From Galactobacter sp. (GTDB taxonomy: Bacteria > Actinomycetota > Actinomycetes > Actinomycetales > Micrococcaceae): a DNA stretch of 6,853 nt. The notes below the pieces were generated by a model. It was given only the letters and a program-made list of their open reading frames with translations, had not been told where the DNA came from and did no database searches. Positions 1 through 5,430 of the stretch are shown here, piece by piece; within the stretch, counting starts at the first letter, position 1, and every line of letters starts with the position of its first letter. The translations under genes and the position numbers were made by a program. Where the stretch lies: assembly GCA_022712075.1 (NCBI GenBank), contig JALAHE010000176.1:1-6853 (forward strand), written 5' to 3'.

Positions 1-72
1 CCCAGGGTGCGCCCCTCGCCCCCACGGGGCGTGAGGGAGCGCACCGCGTGGGCCCGCGCCGTCGGGCGTAAA
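1..72. other. Left-edge region with a GC-rich hairpin; no gene assigned
   Basis: No complete gene is supported here. An inverted repeat CGCCCC (17-22) / GGGGCG (26-31) has a 3-nt loop and can extend outward through a bulge (CCCT 13-16 with AGGG 34-37). There is no T-run after it, so it is at best a weak terminator or an RNA hairpin. Two plus-strand frames run in from the left edge and stop at TGA 32-34 and TAA 69-71. Either could be the 3' end of an upstream gene; tsaE is the usual neighbour, but too little coding sequence is present to recognise it. The TAA at 69-71 lies 1 nt before the ATG at 73, which would be a typical operon junction. Confidence 0.3.
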
Positions 73-82
73 ATGGCGGGCG
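69..82 (+). promoter_or_regulatory. Possible -10 element placing a transcript start at a tsaB GTG
   Basis: TAAAAT at 69-74 fits the actinobacterial -10 pattern TANNNT. It is followed 7 nt later by the in-frame GTG at 82, which starts the conserved VRLLSLDTSS segment of TsaB. No Shine-Dalgarno sequence lies before either the ATG at 73 or the GTG at 82, so a leaderless transcript beginning at 82 is plausible. No good -35 is visible at the expected place (about 46-51). It is therefore a weak call, and it would be an internal promoter if tsaE lies upstream. Confidence 0.3.
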
Positions 83-756
83 TGCGTCTGCTGAGTCTCG
101 ATACCTCGTCCGTGGTTTCCGTTGCCCTCCTCGAGGTGTCCAACGACGCCGAGCCGGTGATCGTGAGCGAGATGCTCGGCACCGACACCCACCGCCACGC
201 CGAGGACCTGGTCCCCGCCGTGCGCGACGCGCTCGCCGCCGCCGGCTGGGAGCGCCCCGACGCGATCCTCGTGGGCGAGGGCCCCGGCCCCTTCACCGGC
301 CTGCGGGGCGGCCTCGCGAGCGCCGACGTCCTGGCCTTCGCCTGGGGCGTGCCCGTCTACGGCCTGTGCTCGCTCGACGGCCTGGCGCAGCAGCTCGCCC
401 CCGCCGCAGGCGGCGAGTTCGTGGCGGCGCTGGACGCCCGCCGCAAGGAGCTCTACTGGGGCCGCTACGACGCCGCCGGCCGCCCGCTCGGCGGGCCGCA
501 GGTCGGCGCCGTCGAGACGCTGCCGGCCGGGCTGCCCGTGGCCGGCGCCGGCGTCCGCGCCCGCGAGGCCGAGCTGGCCTCCGCCGGGGCGAGCCTCGTC
601 GCCGGCACCGAGGACACCCCGGTCTCCGCCGCCCACCTCGCCCTCGCGTGGCTCGCCGCCGGTCGCCCGCAGCACGCCCCCGCGGCCCGCTACCTGCGTG
701 AGTCCGACGCCGTGGCGCCGGCCTCCCTCGCCCGTCCGGCGGGCGGGGCCAAGTGA
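73..756 (+). CDS. tsaB: tRNA threonylcarbamoyladenosine biosynthesis protein TsaB
   Basis: TsaB is the inactive ASKHA-fold partner of TsaD. In bacteria it dimerises with TsaD and, with TsaE, supports transfer of threonylcarbamoyl from TC-AMP (made by TsaC) to A37 of ANN-decoding tRNAs in the cytoplasm. From the ATG at 73 the protein has 227 residues, close to the usual 220-235. Visible family motifs are LSLDTSS at residues 7-13, the GPGPFTGLRGG segment at 70-80 (canonically GPGSFTGLRIG), SLDGLAQQ at 100-107, DARRKELYW at 121-129 and ARYLRES at 205-211. The C-terminal third is the less conserved part typical of TsaB. The start is uncertain: ATG 73, GTG 82 (224 residues) and GTG 7 are in frame. 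The 22 residues before 73 are Arg/Pro-rich and unlike the family. The stop TGA overlaps the rimI start by 4 nt (GTGA), which indicates translational coupling. Confidence 0.93.
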   Translation: MAGVRLLSLDTSSVVSVALLEVSNDAEPVIVSEMLGTDTHRHAEDLVPAVRDALAAAGWERPDAILVGEGPGPFTGLRGGLASADVLAFAWGVPVYGLCSLDGLAQQLAPAAGGEFVAALDARRKELYWGRYDAAGRPLGGPQVGAVETLPAGLPVAGAGVRAREAELASAGASLVAGTEDTPVSAAHLALAWLAAGRPQHAPAARYLRESDAVAPASLARPAGGAK

Positions 757-1295
757 GCGGGCGCCTCGAGGCGGCAACGCCGGCCGAGCTGGACGGCCTG
801 CCTCCGGGGTACACCTTGCGCGAGATGAGAGCGGAGGACATCCCCGCCGTCCACGCGCTGGAGCGGGAGCTCTTCCCGGCGGACGCGTGGCCGGTGCACC
901 TCTTCGAGGAGGAGCTGGCCCACCCGGAGTGGAGGCTCTACTGGGTCGCCGAGTCCGGCGACGAGATCGTGGCCTACGCCGGTGCGCAGTACAGCTCCGG
1001 CATGGCCGACGTGCAGACCATCGCCGTGAGCCCGGCCCACGAGGGCCGCGGCCTGGGCGGCTTCCTCATGCGGCTCATGGCGTCGCGCTCGCGGGCGTGG
1101 GGCGCCACGGATCTGCTGCTGGAGGTGCGCGTCGACAATCGGCGCGCCCAGGCACTCTACGAGCGCCACGGCTACGCCGTGATCCACACCCGCCGCGGCT
1201 ACTACAACGACGGCTGCGACGCCCTCATCATGCAAAAGTCACTGCTCCCCGAGATCGTCGATCCGCCGGAGCACAACGAAGGAGAGAGCGCGTGA
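753..1295 (+). CDS. rimI: GNAT N-acetyltransferase RimI (ribosomal protein S18-alanine type)
   Basis: This is a single GNAT domain that transfers acetyl from acetyl-CoA to a protein N-terminus. The E. coli RimI substrate is ribosomal protein S18; actinobacterial homologues may be broader. The 180-residue product shows beta1 around TLREMRAEDIPAVHALE (21-37), the strand and acetyl-CoA loop VQTIAVSPAHEGRGLGGFLM (87-106, a variant of the Q/R-x-x-G-x-G/A motif), the VRVDNRRAQALYERHGY segment (125-141) and RRGYYNDGCDALIM (147-160). It is longer than E. coli RimI (148 residues) because of an N-terminal extension of about 20 residues and a Pro/Glu-rich tail after residue 164. The GTG start at 753 is chosen because it overlaps the tsaB stop as GTGA and keeps beta1; ATG 825 would cut into the fold. 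It overlaps tsaD by another GTGA. Its position between tsaB and tsaD is the common arrangement for the family. Confidence 0.93.
   Translation: MSGRLEAATPAELDGLPPGYTLREMRAEDIPAVHALERELFPADAWPVHLFEEELAHPEWRLYWVAESGDEIVAYAGAQYSSGMADVQTIAVSPAHEGRGLGGFLMRLMASRSRAWGATDLLLEVRVDNRRAQALYERHGYAVIHTRRGYYNDGCDALIMQKSLLPEIVDPPEHNEGESA
1279..1284 (+). promoter_or_regulatory. Shine-Dalgarno site deciding the tsaD start
   Basis: AAGGAG at 1279-1284 sits 7 nt before the GTG at 1292. It is the strongest ribosome binding site of the operon. It selects this GTG although the reading frame stays open far upstream through the whole of rimI. It lies inside the last codons of rimI. Confidence 0.85.
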
Positions 1296-2368
1296 GCGCG
1301 AGCGAGCCCCTGGTCCTCGGCATCGAGTCGAGCTGCGACGAGACGGGCGTGGGCGTGGTCCGCGGCACCGAGCTGCTGGCCAACGCCGTGGCCAGCTCCA
1401 TGGAGGAGCACGTGCGCTTCGGCGGCGTGATCCCCGAGATCGCCTCGCGCGCGCACCTCGAGGCGCTGGTCCCCACGCTGCGCCAGGCCCTGGACACGGC
1501 CGGCGTCACGATGGACGACGTCGACGCGATCGCCGTGACGACGGGCCCCGGCCTGGCCGGCGCGCTCATGGTCGGCGTGGCGGGCGCCAAGGCCCTCGCG
1601 CTTGCGACGGGCAAGCCGCTCTACGCCGTGAACCACCTCGTGGCGCACGTGGGCGTGGGCGTCCTGGAGGGCGGCGAGCTCCCGGAGTCGCTCGGCGCCC
1701 TGCTCGTGTCCGGCGGGCACACCGAGATCCTGCGCGTCGGCTCGCTCACGGGCGACGTGGAGCTGCTCGGCTCCACGATCGACGACGCGGCGGGCGAGGC
1801 CTACGACAAGGTCGCGCGCCTGCTTGGCCTGTCCTACCCGGGCGGCCCCGTCATCGACAAGCTCGCGGCCGAGGGCAACCCCAAGGCCATCCGCTTCCCG
1901 CGAGGCCTGACGCTCGGCAAATTCATGGGAACGGCCGAGGAGCCGGGCCCGCACCGCTACGACTTCTCCTTCTCAGGCCTCAAGACGGCCGTGGCCCGCT
2001 ACGTGGAGGACTGCCGCGCGCGCGGCGTGGAGGTCCCCGTGGCGGACGTCGCGGCCTCCTTCCAGGAGGCGGTCGTCGACGTCATCACGAAGAAGGCCGT
2101 CCTGGCCTGCCAGGAGCACGGCCTGCAGCACCTGTTGCTCGGCGGCGGCGTGGCGGCCAACTCGCGCCTGCGCGCCCTGCTCTCCGCGCGCTGCGCCTCC
2201 GCCGGGATCGGCCTGCGCATCCCGCGCCCTGGCCTGTGCACCGACAACGGCGCCATGATCGCGGCGCTCGGTTCGCAGCTGGTCTCCGCCGGCGTGGCGC
2301 CGACCGGCACCGAGTTCGGCACCGACACGGGCCTGCCGCCGTCGATCGTCTCGCTGCCGGCCGCCTGA
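1292..2368 (+). CDS. tsaD: tRNA N6-adenosine threonylcarbamoyltransferase TsaD
   Basis: TsaD is the catalytic subunit that moves the threonylcarbamoyl group onto N6 of A37 in ANN-reading tRNAs. It works with TsaB (first gene of this operon) and TsaE in the cytoplasm. The 358-residue product is slightly longer than the usual 335-350. The Kae1/Qri7/TsaD signature set is complete: GIESSCDET (10-18), SRAHLEALVP, the metal-binding HLVAH with H115 and H119, VSGGHTE (139-145), the STIDDAAGEAYDKVARLLGL segment, DFSFSGLKTA, LLLGGGVAANSRLR and CTDNGAM with metal ligand D318. Nothing suggests loss of activity. The GTG start is fixed by a strong Shine-Dalgarno site and by the 4-nt overlap with rimI. The HLVAH form differs from the E. 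coli HLEGH-like sequence but keeps both histidines. It is the last gene of the operon and is followed by a strong terminator. Confidence 0.97.
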   Translation: MSASEPLVLGIESSCDETGVGVVRGTELLANAVASSMEEHVRFGGVIPEIASRAHLEALVPTLRQALDTAGVTMDDVDAIAVTTGPGLAGALMVGVAGAKALALATGKPLYAVNHLVAHVGVGVLEGGELPESLGALLVSGGHTEILRVGSLTGDVELLGSTIDDAAGEAYDKVARLLGLSYPGGPVIDKLAAEGNPKAIRFPRGLTLGKFMGTAEEPGPHRYDFSFSGLKTAVARYVEDCRARGVEVPVADVAASFQEAVVDVITKKAVLACQEHGLQHLLLGGGVAANSRLRALLSARCASAGIGLRIPRPGLCTDNGAMIAALGSQLVSAGVAPTGTEFGTDTGLPPSIVSLPAA

Positions 2369-2400
2369 GCCGGGGCTTGCCCGAGGCGGGGCCCGCCCGG

Positions 2401-2426
2401 GGCGCGGCGTGGCTGGGAGCCGCGCC
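2401..2426 (+). other. GC-rich hairpin downstream of tsaD
   Basis: The inverted repeat GGCGCGGC (2401-2408) / GCCGCGCC (2419-2426) has a 10-nt loop and no T-run. It lies in the tsaD 3' untranslated region ahead of the strong terminator. It might protect the 3' end or contribute to termination, but with this G+C content an 8-bp stem may also be chance. Confidence 0.3.
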
Positions 2427-2467
2427 GCCGCGCCGTCGGGCACCGACACCTTGCCGCTGTGAGGCGA

Positions 2468-2512
2468 GAAAAGGGCTTTGAGGCCGGGATTCCCGGCCTC
2501 AAAGCCCTTTTT
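2468..2512. terminator. Bidirectional intrinsic terminator between convergent genes
   Basis: A perfect 21-bp inverted repeat runs from AAAAGGGCTTTG (beginning at 2469) to CAAAGCCCTTTT (ending at 2511), with its axis at 2490. The stem core is GC-rich, and the outer ends give a T-run on both strands: TTTTT at 2508-2512 on plus, and TTTT complementary to 2469-2472 on minus. It lies 100 nt after tsaD and about 70 nt after the minus-strand ligase stop, so it can end transcription from both sides. Confidence 0.92.
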
Positions 2513-2528
2513 GTGCCTCAAAGCACGA

Positions 2529-2561
2529 CGGCGCGTGCCCACCTCGGGTGAGCACGCGCCG
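2529..2561 (-). terminator. Second hairpin after the glutamate-cysteine ligase gene
   Basis: CGGCGCGTGC (2529-2538) pairs with GCACGCGCCG (2552-2561). After one mismatch, CACC (2540-2543) pairs with GGTG (2547-2550) around a 3-nt loop. It begins 18 nt after the ligase stop on the minus strand. No T-run follows directly, so it is either a tailless terminator or an RNA 3'-end stabiliser in front of the stronger hairpin at 2468-2512. Confidence 0.45.
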
Positions 2562-2579
2562 CTGGGTGCCGGCTGGGTC

Positions 2580-3722
2580 TCAGTCCTCGATGCGCAGGCG
2601 CCGGGTGTTGGCCAGGACCACCTCGCGCAGATTCCCTTCGTGGGCGCCGGCCACGGCGCGCTGGCGCTGGTAGCCGGCGCCGTCGGTGACGATGCGCCAC
2701 ACATCGGCCAGCTCCTCTTCGCAGCCGAGGCGCTTGGCGATGGGCGTGAGGCGCGTGAGCTCGTCGGCCAGGTGCTCCGTGACGAGCTTCTCGTTGCCGG
2801 CGGAGTCGAGGATGATGATCGCGTCGAGGCCGTAGCGCGCTGCGCGCCACTTGTTCTCCACGCGGAACCAGTTGCTCATGACGGGGATGTGGCGCCCGGC
2901 GTCCAGCTGCGCTGACATGTCTGCCACGAGGCACTGGGTGAGCGCCGCCACCGCGGCAACCTCGCGGATGGAGGAGAGGCCGTCGCAGATGCGCATTTCA
3001 ACGGTGCCGAAGCGCGGCACGGGGCGCACGTCCCAGCGGATCTCGTTGAGCTCGTCCACCACGCCCGTGTGCATCATGTCGGCCACGTACTTCTCGTACT
3101 CGCTCCACTGATCGAAGTGGAAGGGCAGGCCGCCCGTGGGCAGCTGCTGGAACATGAGGGAGCGCTGCGAGGCGTAGCCGGTGTCGTCCCCGCCCCAGAA
3201 CGGGGAGGACGCGGAGAGCGCGAGCAGATGCGGCTGGTAGTTGATGAGGCCGTCCACGATCGGCAGGGCCTTGGCGTGGTGGTCAACGCCGACGTGCACG
3301 TGCACCCCGTAGATCACCATCTGGCGGCCCCACCACTGGGTGCGGTCGATGAGCTTGGAGTAGCGCTCCTTGTCGGTGACCGGCTGCTGCGTGGGCTGTG
3401 CGAAGGGATGGGAGCCCGCGGAGTAGAGCTCCACGTTGAGCGGGTCGGTGACGGCGCGGACCTCGGCCAGCGTCTCGGAGAGCTCCTGGCGGGCGTCGGC
3501 CACGCGCGTGTGCACGCCGGTGACGAGCTCCACGGTGTTTGAAAGGAGCTCCTGCGTGACGCGCGGGTGCTCCTGCCCCTCGGGGAGGCCGGCCGCGACG
3601 CGCACGCCGTCCAGCACCGCTTGGGCCTCGGAGCGCAGGTCCCCGCTCTCGCGGTCAACGAGCGCGATCTCCCACTCGATGCCAAGCGTGTTTGCCGCCG
3701 ACTGCGCAAAATCGATGTTCAC
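2580..3722 (-). CDS. Glutamate-cysteine ligase, GCS2/YbdK family
   Basis: The product is a 380-residue ATP-dependent carboxylate-amine ligase of the GCS2 (YbdK) family. The annotated reaction is glutamate + cysteine + ATP to gamma-glutamylcysteine. Visible signatures are GIEWEIALVD (14-23, the Glu-rich metal/ATP strand), ELVTGVHTRVADA (65-77), GVHVHVGVD (139-147), SSPFWGGDDTGYASQRSLMF (172-191), VEMRICDGLSSIREV (241-255) and RVENKWRAARYGLDA (287-301). The length matches the family (about 370-380). The GTG start at 3720-3722 follows GAGGGGAG (complement of 3733-3740) at a 10-nt gap. It appears to be a single-gene transcript between its own upstream promoter and a terminator. The true substrate is uncertain: most actinobacteria use mycothiol rather than glutathione, and EgtA of ergothioneine synthesis belongs to the same family, but no egt genes are adjacent. 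The family call is sure; the substrate is not. Confidence 0.93.
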   Translation of the reverse strand: MNIDFAQSAANTLGIEWEIALVDRESGDLRSEAQAVLDGVRVAAGLPEGQEHPRVTQELLSNTVELVTGVHTRVADARQELSETLAEVRAVTDPLNVELYSAGSHPFAQPTQQPVTDKERYSKLIDRTQWWGRQMVIYGVHVHVGVDHHAKALPIVDGLINYQPHLLALSASSPFWGGDDTGYASQRSLMFQQLPTGGLPFHFDQWSEYEKYVADMMHTGVVDELNEIRWDVRPVPRFGTVEMRICDGLSSIREVAAVAALTQCLVADMSAQLDAGRHIPVMSNWFRVENKWRAARYGLDAIIILDSAGNEKLVTEHLADELTRLTPIAKRLGCEEELADVWRIVTDGAGYQRQRAVAGAHEGNLREVVLANTRRLRIED

Positions 3723-3732
3723 TGCTGCTGTG

Positions 3733-3785
3733 CTCCCCTCGGACGCGGGGCGCGCGCCCCGGTGATCGTGATTCTAGGACCGGGG
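3733..3785 (-). promoter_or_regulatory. Likely promoter, 5'UTR and operator-like repeats of the ligase gene
   Basis: On the minus strand TAGAAT (complement of 3771-3776) is a good -10 hexamer, giving a start near 3763-3764 and a 5'UTR of about 41 nt. No consensus -35 is seen at the expected spacing. CCCCGGT (3757-3763) and ACCGGGG (3779-3785) form a perfect 7-bp inverted repeat with a 15-nt spacer that brackets the -10 and the start. The 5'UTR also holds the 14-bp palindrome GGGGCGCGCGCCCC (3747-3760), just upstream of the Shine-Dalgarno site at 3733-3740. Together these could be an operator or an RNA hairpin near the ribosome site. Confidence 0.5.
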
Positions 3786-3795
3786 AGCGCGGACG

Positions 3796-3833
3796 CGGCC
3801 CGTGCGGCGCGGTGCGGCGCGTCACACGGGCCG
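3796..3833 (-). other. Hairpin with tandem 10-bp repeat after the DUF4097 gene
   Basis: CGGCCCGTG (3796-3804) pairs with CACGGGCCG (3825-3833). The loop region holds part of an exact tandem duplication of GTGCGGCGCG (3802-3811 and 3812-3821). The hairpin lies 22 nt downstream of the DUF4097 stop on the minus strand and may act as a terminator for that transcript, but there is no T-run. The tandem repeat looks like a slippage product. Confidence 0.35.
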
Positions 3834-3854
3834 GGCTGGCCGCGTGGCTGGGTG

Positions 3855-4691
3855 TCAGGCGGCGAGCCGGCGCAGGCGCACCGTGCCGAGGCTCGTGCTC
3901 GCGCGCAGCTCCGCGGTGGACTCCGAGGCCGGGCCGTCCGTGGCGCGCAGTTCGTTGATGACGCTGCCCGCCTTGCTCGTGGCGTCCACCCAGACGGCCA
4001 CGCCCGGGGCCACGTCCACGTCGATCTCGCCGACCGACGTGGCGGCAGTGAGGCTGCCGCCCTCGAGGCTTGCCACGCTGATGGCGCCGGCCGAGGTCTT
4101 GAGGGCGGTCTCGCCGACGGAGCGGCCCACCCGGATGGTGCCCGCGCTCGTCTTGGCGCCGAGCCGGCCCGTGGCGCCGGCGATGCGGATGTCTCCGTTG
4201 GAGGTCTTCAGTTCGGCGTCGCCGAAGACCTCGCCGACCTCGAGGCTGCCGTTGGAGCTCGTGAGCTCGGCGCGGCCGCCCACGGCCCCGACGGTCACGG
4301 GGCCGTTGGAGGTGTTGGCGCGCAGGCCCGCCGCCGAGTCGACCCGGATGGAGCCGTTGGAGGTCTTGAGGCTGGCCTGGCCCCACGTGCCGAGCGCGGT
4401 GATGGCGCCGTTGCCGGTCCTTGCCTCCACGAGCGTCCCGGCGGGGGCGGTGATGCGCACGTGGGCGGTGCCGAGGGCAAACATCTTGGGTCCCGTGTGG
4501 AAGAGGGAGACGGTGTTGGCGTCGGAGACGACCTCGATGCGGTCGGCGGCGCGCTGGTCCGGGGTGCGGCCCGGGCGCGCGGCGGCGATCTGGACCAGGA
4601 CGGTGGGCTCCTCGTGGGTGTCGAGGTCGAGGATGGCGGACGGAAGGTCGATGATCACGCGCGGGGTGCCCGCGACGGGAAAGCTCTGCAT
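3855..4691 (-). CDS. DUF4097-family beta-strand-repeat protein
   Basis: The molecular function is unknown. The 278-residue product has an N-terminal beta-rich segment (1-80), then a run of near-identical turns at about 18-residue spacing: TGNG 92, TSNG 110, TSNG 127, SSNG 145, TSNG 163, TSAG 181, TSAG 199 and TSVG 218, with weaker ones at 238 (TSKAG) and 266 (TSLG). Each turn is followed by a short alternating hydrophobic strand such as SIRV, PVTV, SLEV or DIRI. This is a right-handed beta-helix (solenoid) pattern of the DUF4097 type. Databases sometimes call the family a putative adhesin, but no signal peptide, anchor or membrane segment is visible, so the protein looks cytoplasmic. The ATG at 4691 is supported by AGGAG (complement of 4698-4702) with a 6-nt gap. 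It lies 64 nt downstream of the HicB-like gene with no evident terminator or promoter between, so the two are probably one operon. Confidence 0.85.
   Translation of the reverse strand: MQSFPVAGTPRVIIDLPSAILDLDTHEEPTVLVQIAAARPGRTPDQRAADRIEVVSDANTVSLFHTGPKMFALGTAHVRITAPAGTLVEARTGNGAITALGTWGQASLKTSNGSIRVDSAAGLRANTSNGPVTVGAVGGRAELTSSNGSLEVGEVFGDAELKTSNGDIRIAGATGRLGAKTSAGTIRVGRSVGETALKTSAGAISVASLEGGSLTAATSVGEIDVDVAPGVAVWVDATSKAGSVINELRATDGPASESTAELRASTSLGTVRLRRLAA
4029..4364 (-). repeat. Coding repeat of about 54 bp (18-residue solenoid rungs)
   Basis: Six rungs of the DUF4097 protein (residues 110-221) repeat every 17-19 residues, mostly exactly 18, with the core T-S-N/A-G followed by a short beta strand. 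At DNA level the copies share the complement of ACCTC(C/G)AACGG-like turns but have diverged, so the array is old rather than freshly expanded. Adjacent rungs shift from TSNG in the first half to TSAG in the second half. Confidence 0.75.
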
Positions 4692-4755
4692 GGTGTGCTC
4701 CTAGCGCTGGTGCGCGGTGTGGCGGTGTGGCTTGAGTGCTGCGGCGAAGGTGGGA

Positions 4756-5313
4756 CTAGTTCATCCAGCCGGTGACGCGCTGGCGCGCTCCGTTGCGCGT
4801 GGTGGCGGAGGCCTGCCTGACGGCCTCCTCGGCGCCGGCTGCGGCGCCATCGGCGGCCGCCACGGCAAAGCCGACGGCCTTGACGAGCCAGGAGTTCAGG
4901 CTCTGGCCCGCCTCGGCGGCGAGCGACTCTGCCTGGCTCTTCAACCCCTCCGGCACGCGCAGGTTGACGCGGGCGGTGTCCCCGTCCTCGCCCGCGGCGC
5001 CGGGGGTGCCGGCGGCGGGGATGGCGCTCCAGGCGGGGGCGGTGGGTTCGGCGGCCGCCGCCGGGGCCTCCGCGACGAGGCCAGCGGCCACGAGCCGGGG
5101 CTCGTTGCCGCTGAGCTGCAGCGAGACGGTGGCGGGGGCGAGATCGGCGCTGAGCTCGTCCGCGGCGGCGGCGAGGGCCGAGATGAGGGCCAGGCGCAGC
5201 GAGGAGTCCAGGGCCGCGGCGAGGCGCTCGGCGTGCTCGGCGGCGGCCGAGTCTTCGGGGAGCGCGGCGACGAGGTCGCGCTGCACGGTGTTCACGAAGC
5301 GATCGAGTTGCAT
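4756..5313 (-). CDS. HicB-like ribbon-helix-helix protein, orphan (no HicA toxin)
   Basis: The 185-residue product has three parts. An N-terminal helical/beta region (1-75) includes an Ala-rich amphipathic stretch and ATVSLQLSGNEPRLV. A low-complexity Ala/Pro linker covers 76-112. A C-terminal ribbon-helix-helix domain has strand TARVNLRV (113-120), helix PEGLKSQAESLAAEAG (121-136) and helix SLNSWLVKAVGFAVAA (138-153), ending in a basic tail. Such C-terminal domains resemble the DNA-binding part of HicB antitoxins, hence the usual database name, but no HicA-sized toxin gene is adjacent on either strand. The neighbour is the DUF4097 gene, a pairing I recall as recurrent in actinobacteria. The ATG at 5313 is preferred to the in-frame ATG at 5343 because the latter overlaps the -35 element; there is no Shine-Dalgarno site, which fits leaderless translation. 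It probably acts as a DNA-binding regulator of its own operon. Confidence 0.82.
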   Translation of the reverse strand: MQLDRFVNTVQRDLVAALPEDSAAAEHAERLAAALDSSLRLALISALAAAADELSADLAPATVSLQLSGNEPRLVAAGLVAEAPAAAAEPTAPAWSAIPAAGTPGAAGEDGDTARVNLRVPEGLKSQAESLAAEAGQSLNSWLVKAVGFAVAAADGAAAGAEEAVRQASATTRNGARQRVTGWMN

Positions 5314-5348
5314 AGCATCACTGTGGCACCACTGTGATGCCATGTCAA
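5313..5348 (-). promoter_or_regulatory. Promoter of the HicB-like/DUF4097 unit, predicted leaderless
   Basis: On the minus strand a perfect -35 TTGACA (complement of 5343-5348) is followed after exactly 17 bp by CACAGT (complement of 5320-5325), a partial -10 preceded directly by TGC (extended -10). Six nucleotides later comes the A of the ATG at 5313, exactly where transcription should start. No ribosome binding site precedes this ATG. The mRNA is therefore predicted to begin at the start codon. Confidence 0.65.
5315..5340. promoter_or_regulatory. Palindromic operator candidate over the -10 and spacer
   Basis: This is a 26-bp imperfect palindrome with 11 of 13 base pairs matched: arms GCATCAC (5315-5321) and GTGATGC (5334-5340), inner arms GTGG (5323-5326) and CCAC (5329-5332). 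It also contains CACTGTG as a direct repeat at 5319-5325 and 5330-5336, 11 bp apart or one helical turn. Repeated short sites one turn apart are typical of ribbon-helix-helix repressors, and the first downstream gene encodes such a protein. Autorepression is inferred. Confidence 0.55.
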
Positions 5349-5367
5349 CACCCGGGTGGTGTCATGG
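5340..5367. promoter_or_regulatory. Second palindromic operator candidate over the -35
   Basis: A 28-bp imperfect palindrome is centred between 5353 and 5354 with 12 of 14 base pairs matched. The arms begin CCATG and end CATGG around a CCCGGG core. It abuts the palindrome at 5315-5340 and includes the -35 TTGACA (complement of 5343-5348). Its half-sites differ from those of the first palindrome, so it might bind a different regulator. Confidence 0.45.
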
Positions 5368-5372
5368 TGCGC

Positions 5373-5409
5373 AAAAGCGGGCGGGCATCCGCTGGATGCC
5401 CGCCCGCTT
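5373..5409 (-). terminator. Intrinsic terminator of the methyltransferase gene
   Basis: A perfect 16-bp stem (5375-5390 with 5394-5409) has a GC-rich core and a 3-nt loop, and is followed on the minus strand by TTTT (complement of 5373-5376). It begins 21 nt after the methyltransferase stop and ends just before the promoter of the HicB-like gene, so it separates the two minus-strand units. Confidence 0.88.
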
Positions 5410-5430
5410 GCTTGAAGGTGTGACGCCCGC

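Noticed and set aside
7..72. Longer TsaB start at GTG 7
   Set aside because: It adds 22 Arg/Pro-rich residues absent from the family and overlaps a hairpin; family N-termini begin near residues of the 73/82 starts.
698..1291. Open frame upstream of tsaD giving a 198-residue N-terminal extension or RimI-TsaD fusion
   Set aside because: It is out of frame with rimI, Arg/Pro-rich and shows no domain. The Shine-Dalgarno site at 1279-1284 and the GTGA overlap fix the tsaD start at 1292.
3567..4775. 402-codon plus-strand open frame opposite the ligase and DUF4097 genes
   Set aside because: It is low-complexity Gly/Ala/Arg translation expected from antisense of GC-rich genes, with no motifs; the minus-strand genes have clear family signatures.
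5314..5343. Longer start (ATG 5343) for the HicB-like protein
   Set aside because: The ATG overlaps the TTGACA -35 element and the extra ten residues are encoded by the operator palindrome; no ribosome site precedes it.
4692..5430. Search for a HicA toxin or other small partner beside the HicB-like gene
   Set aside because: Flanking gaps are 64 and about 117 nt and hold only a ribosome site, promoter, operators and a terminator; no HicA-like frame is visible.
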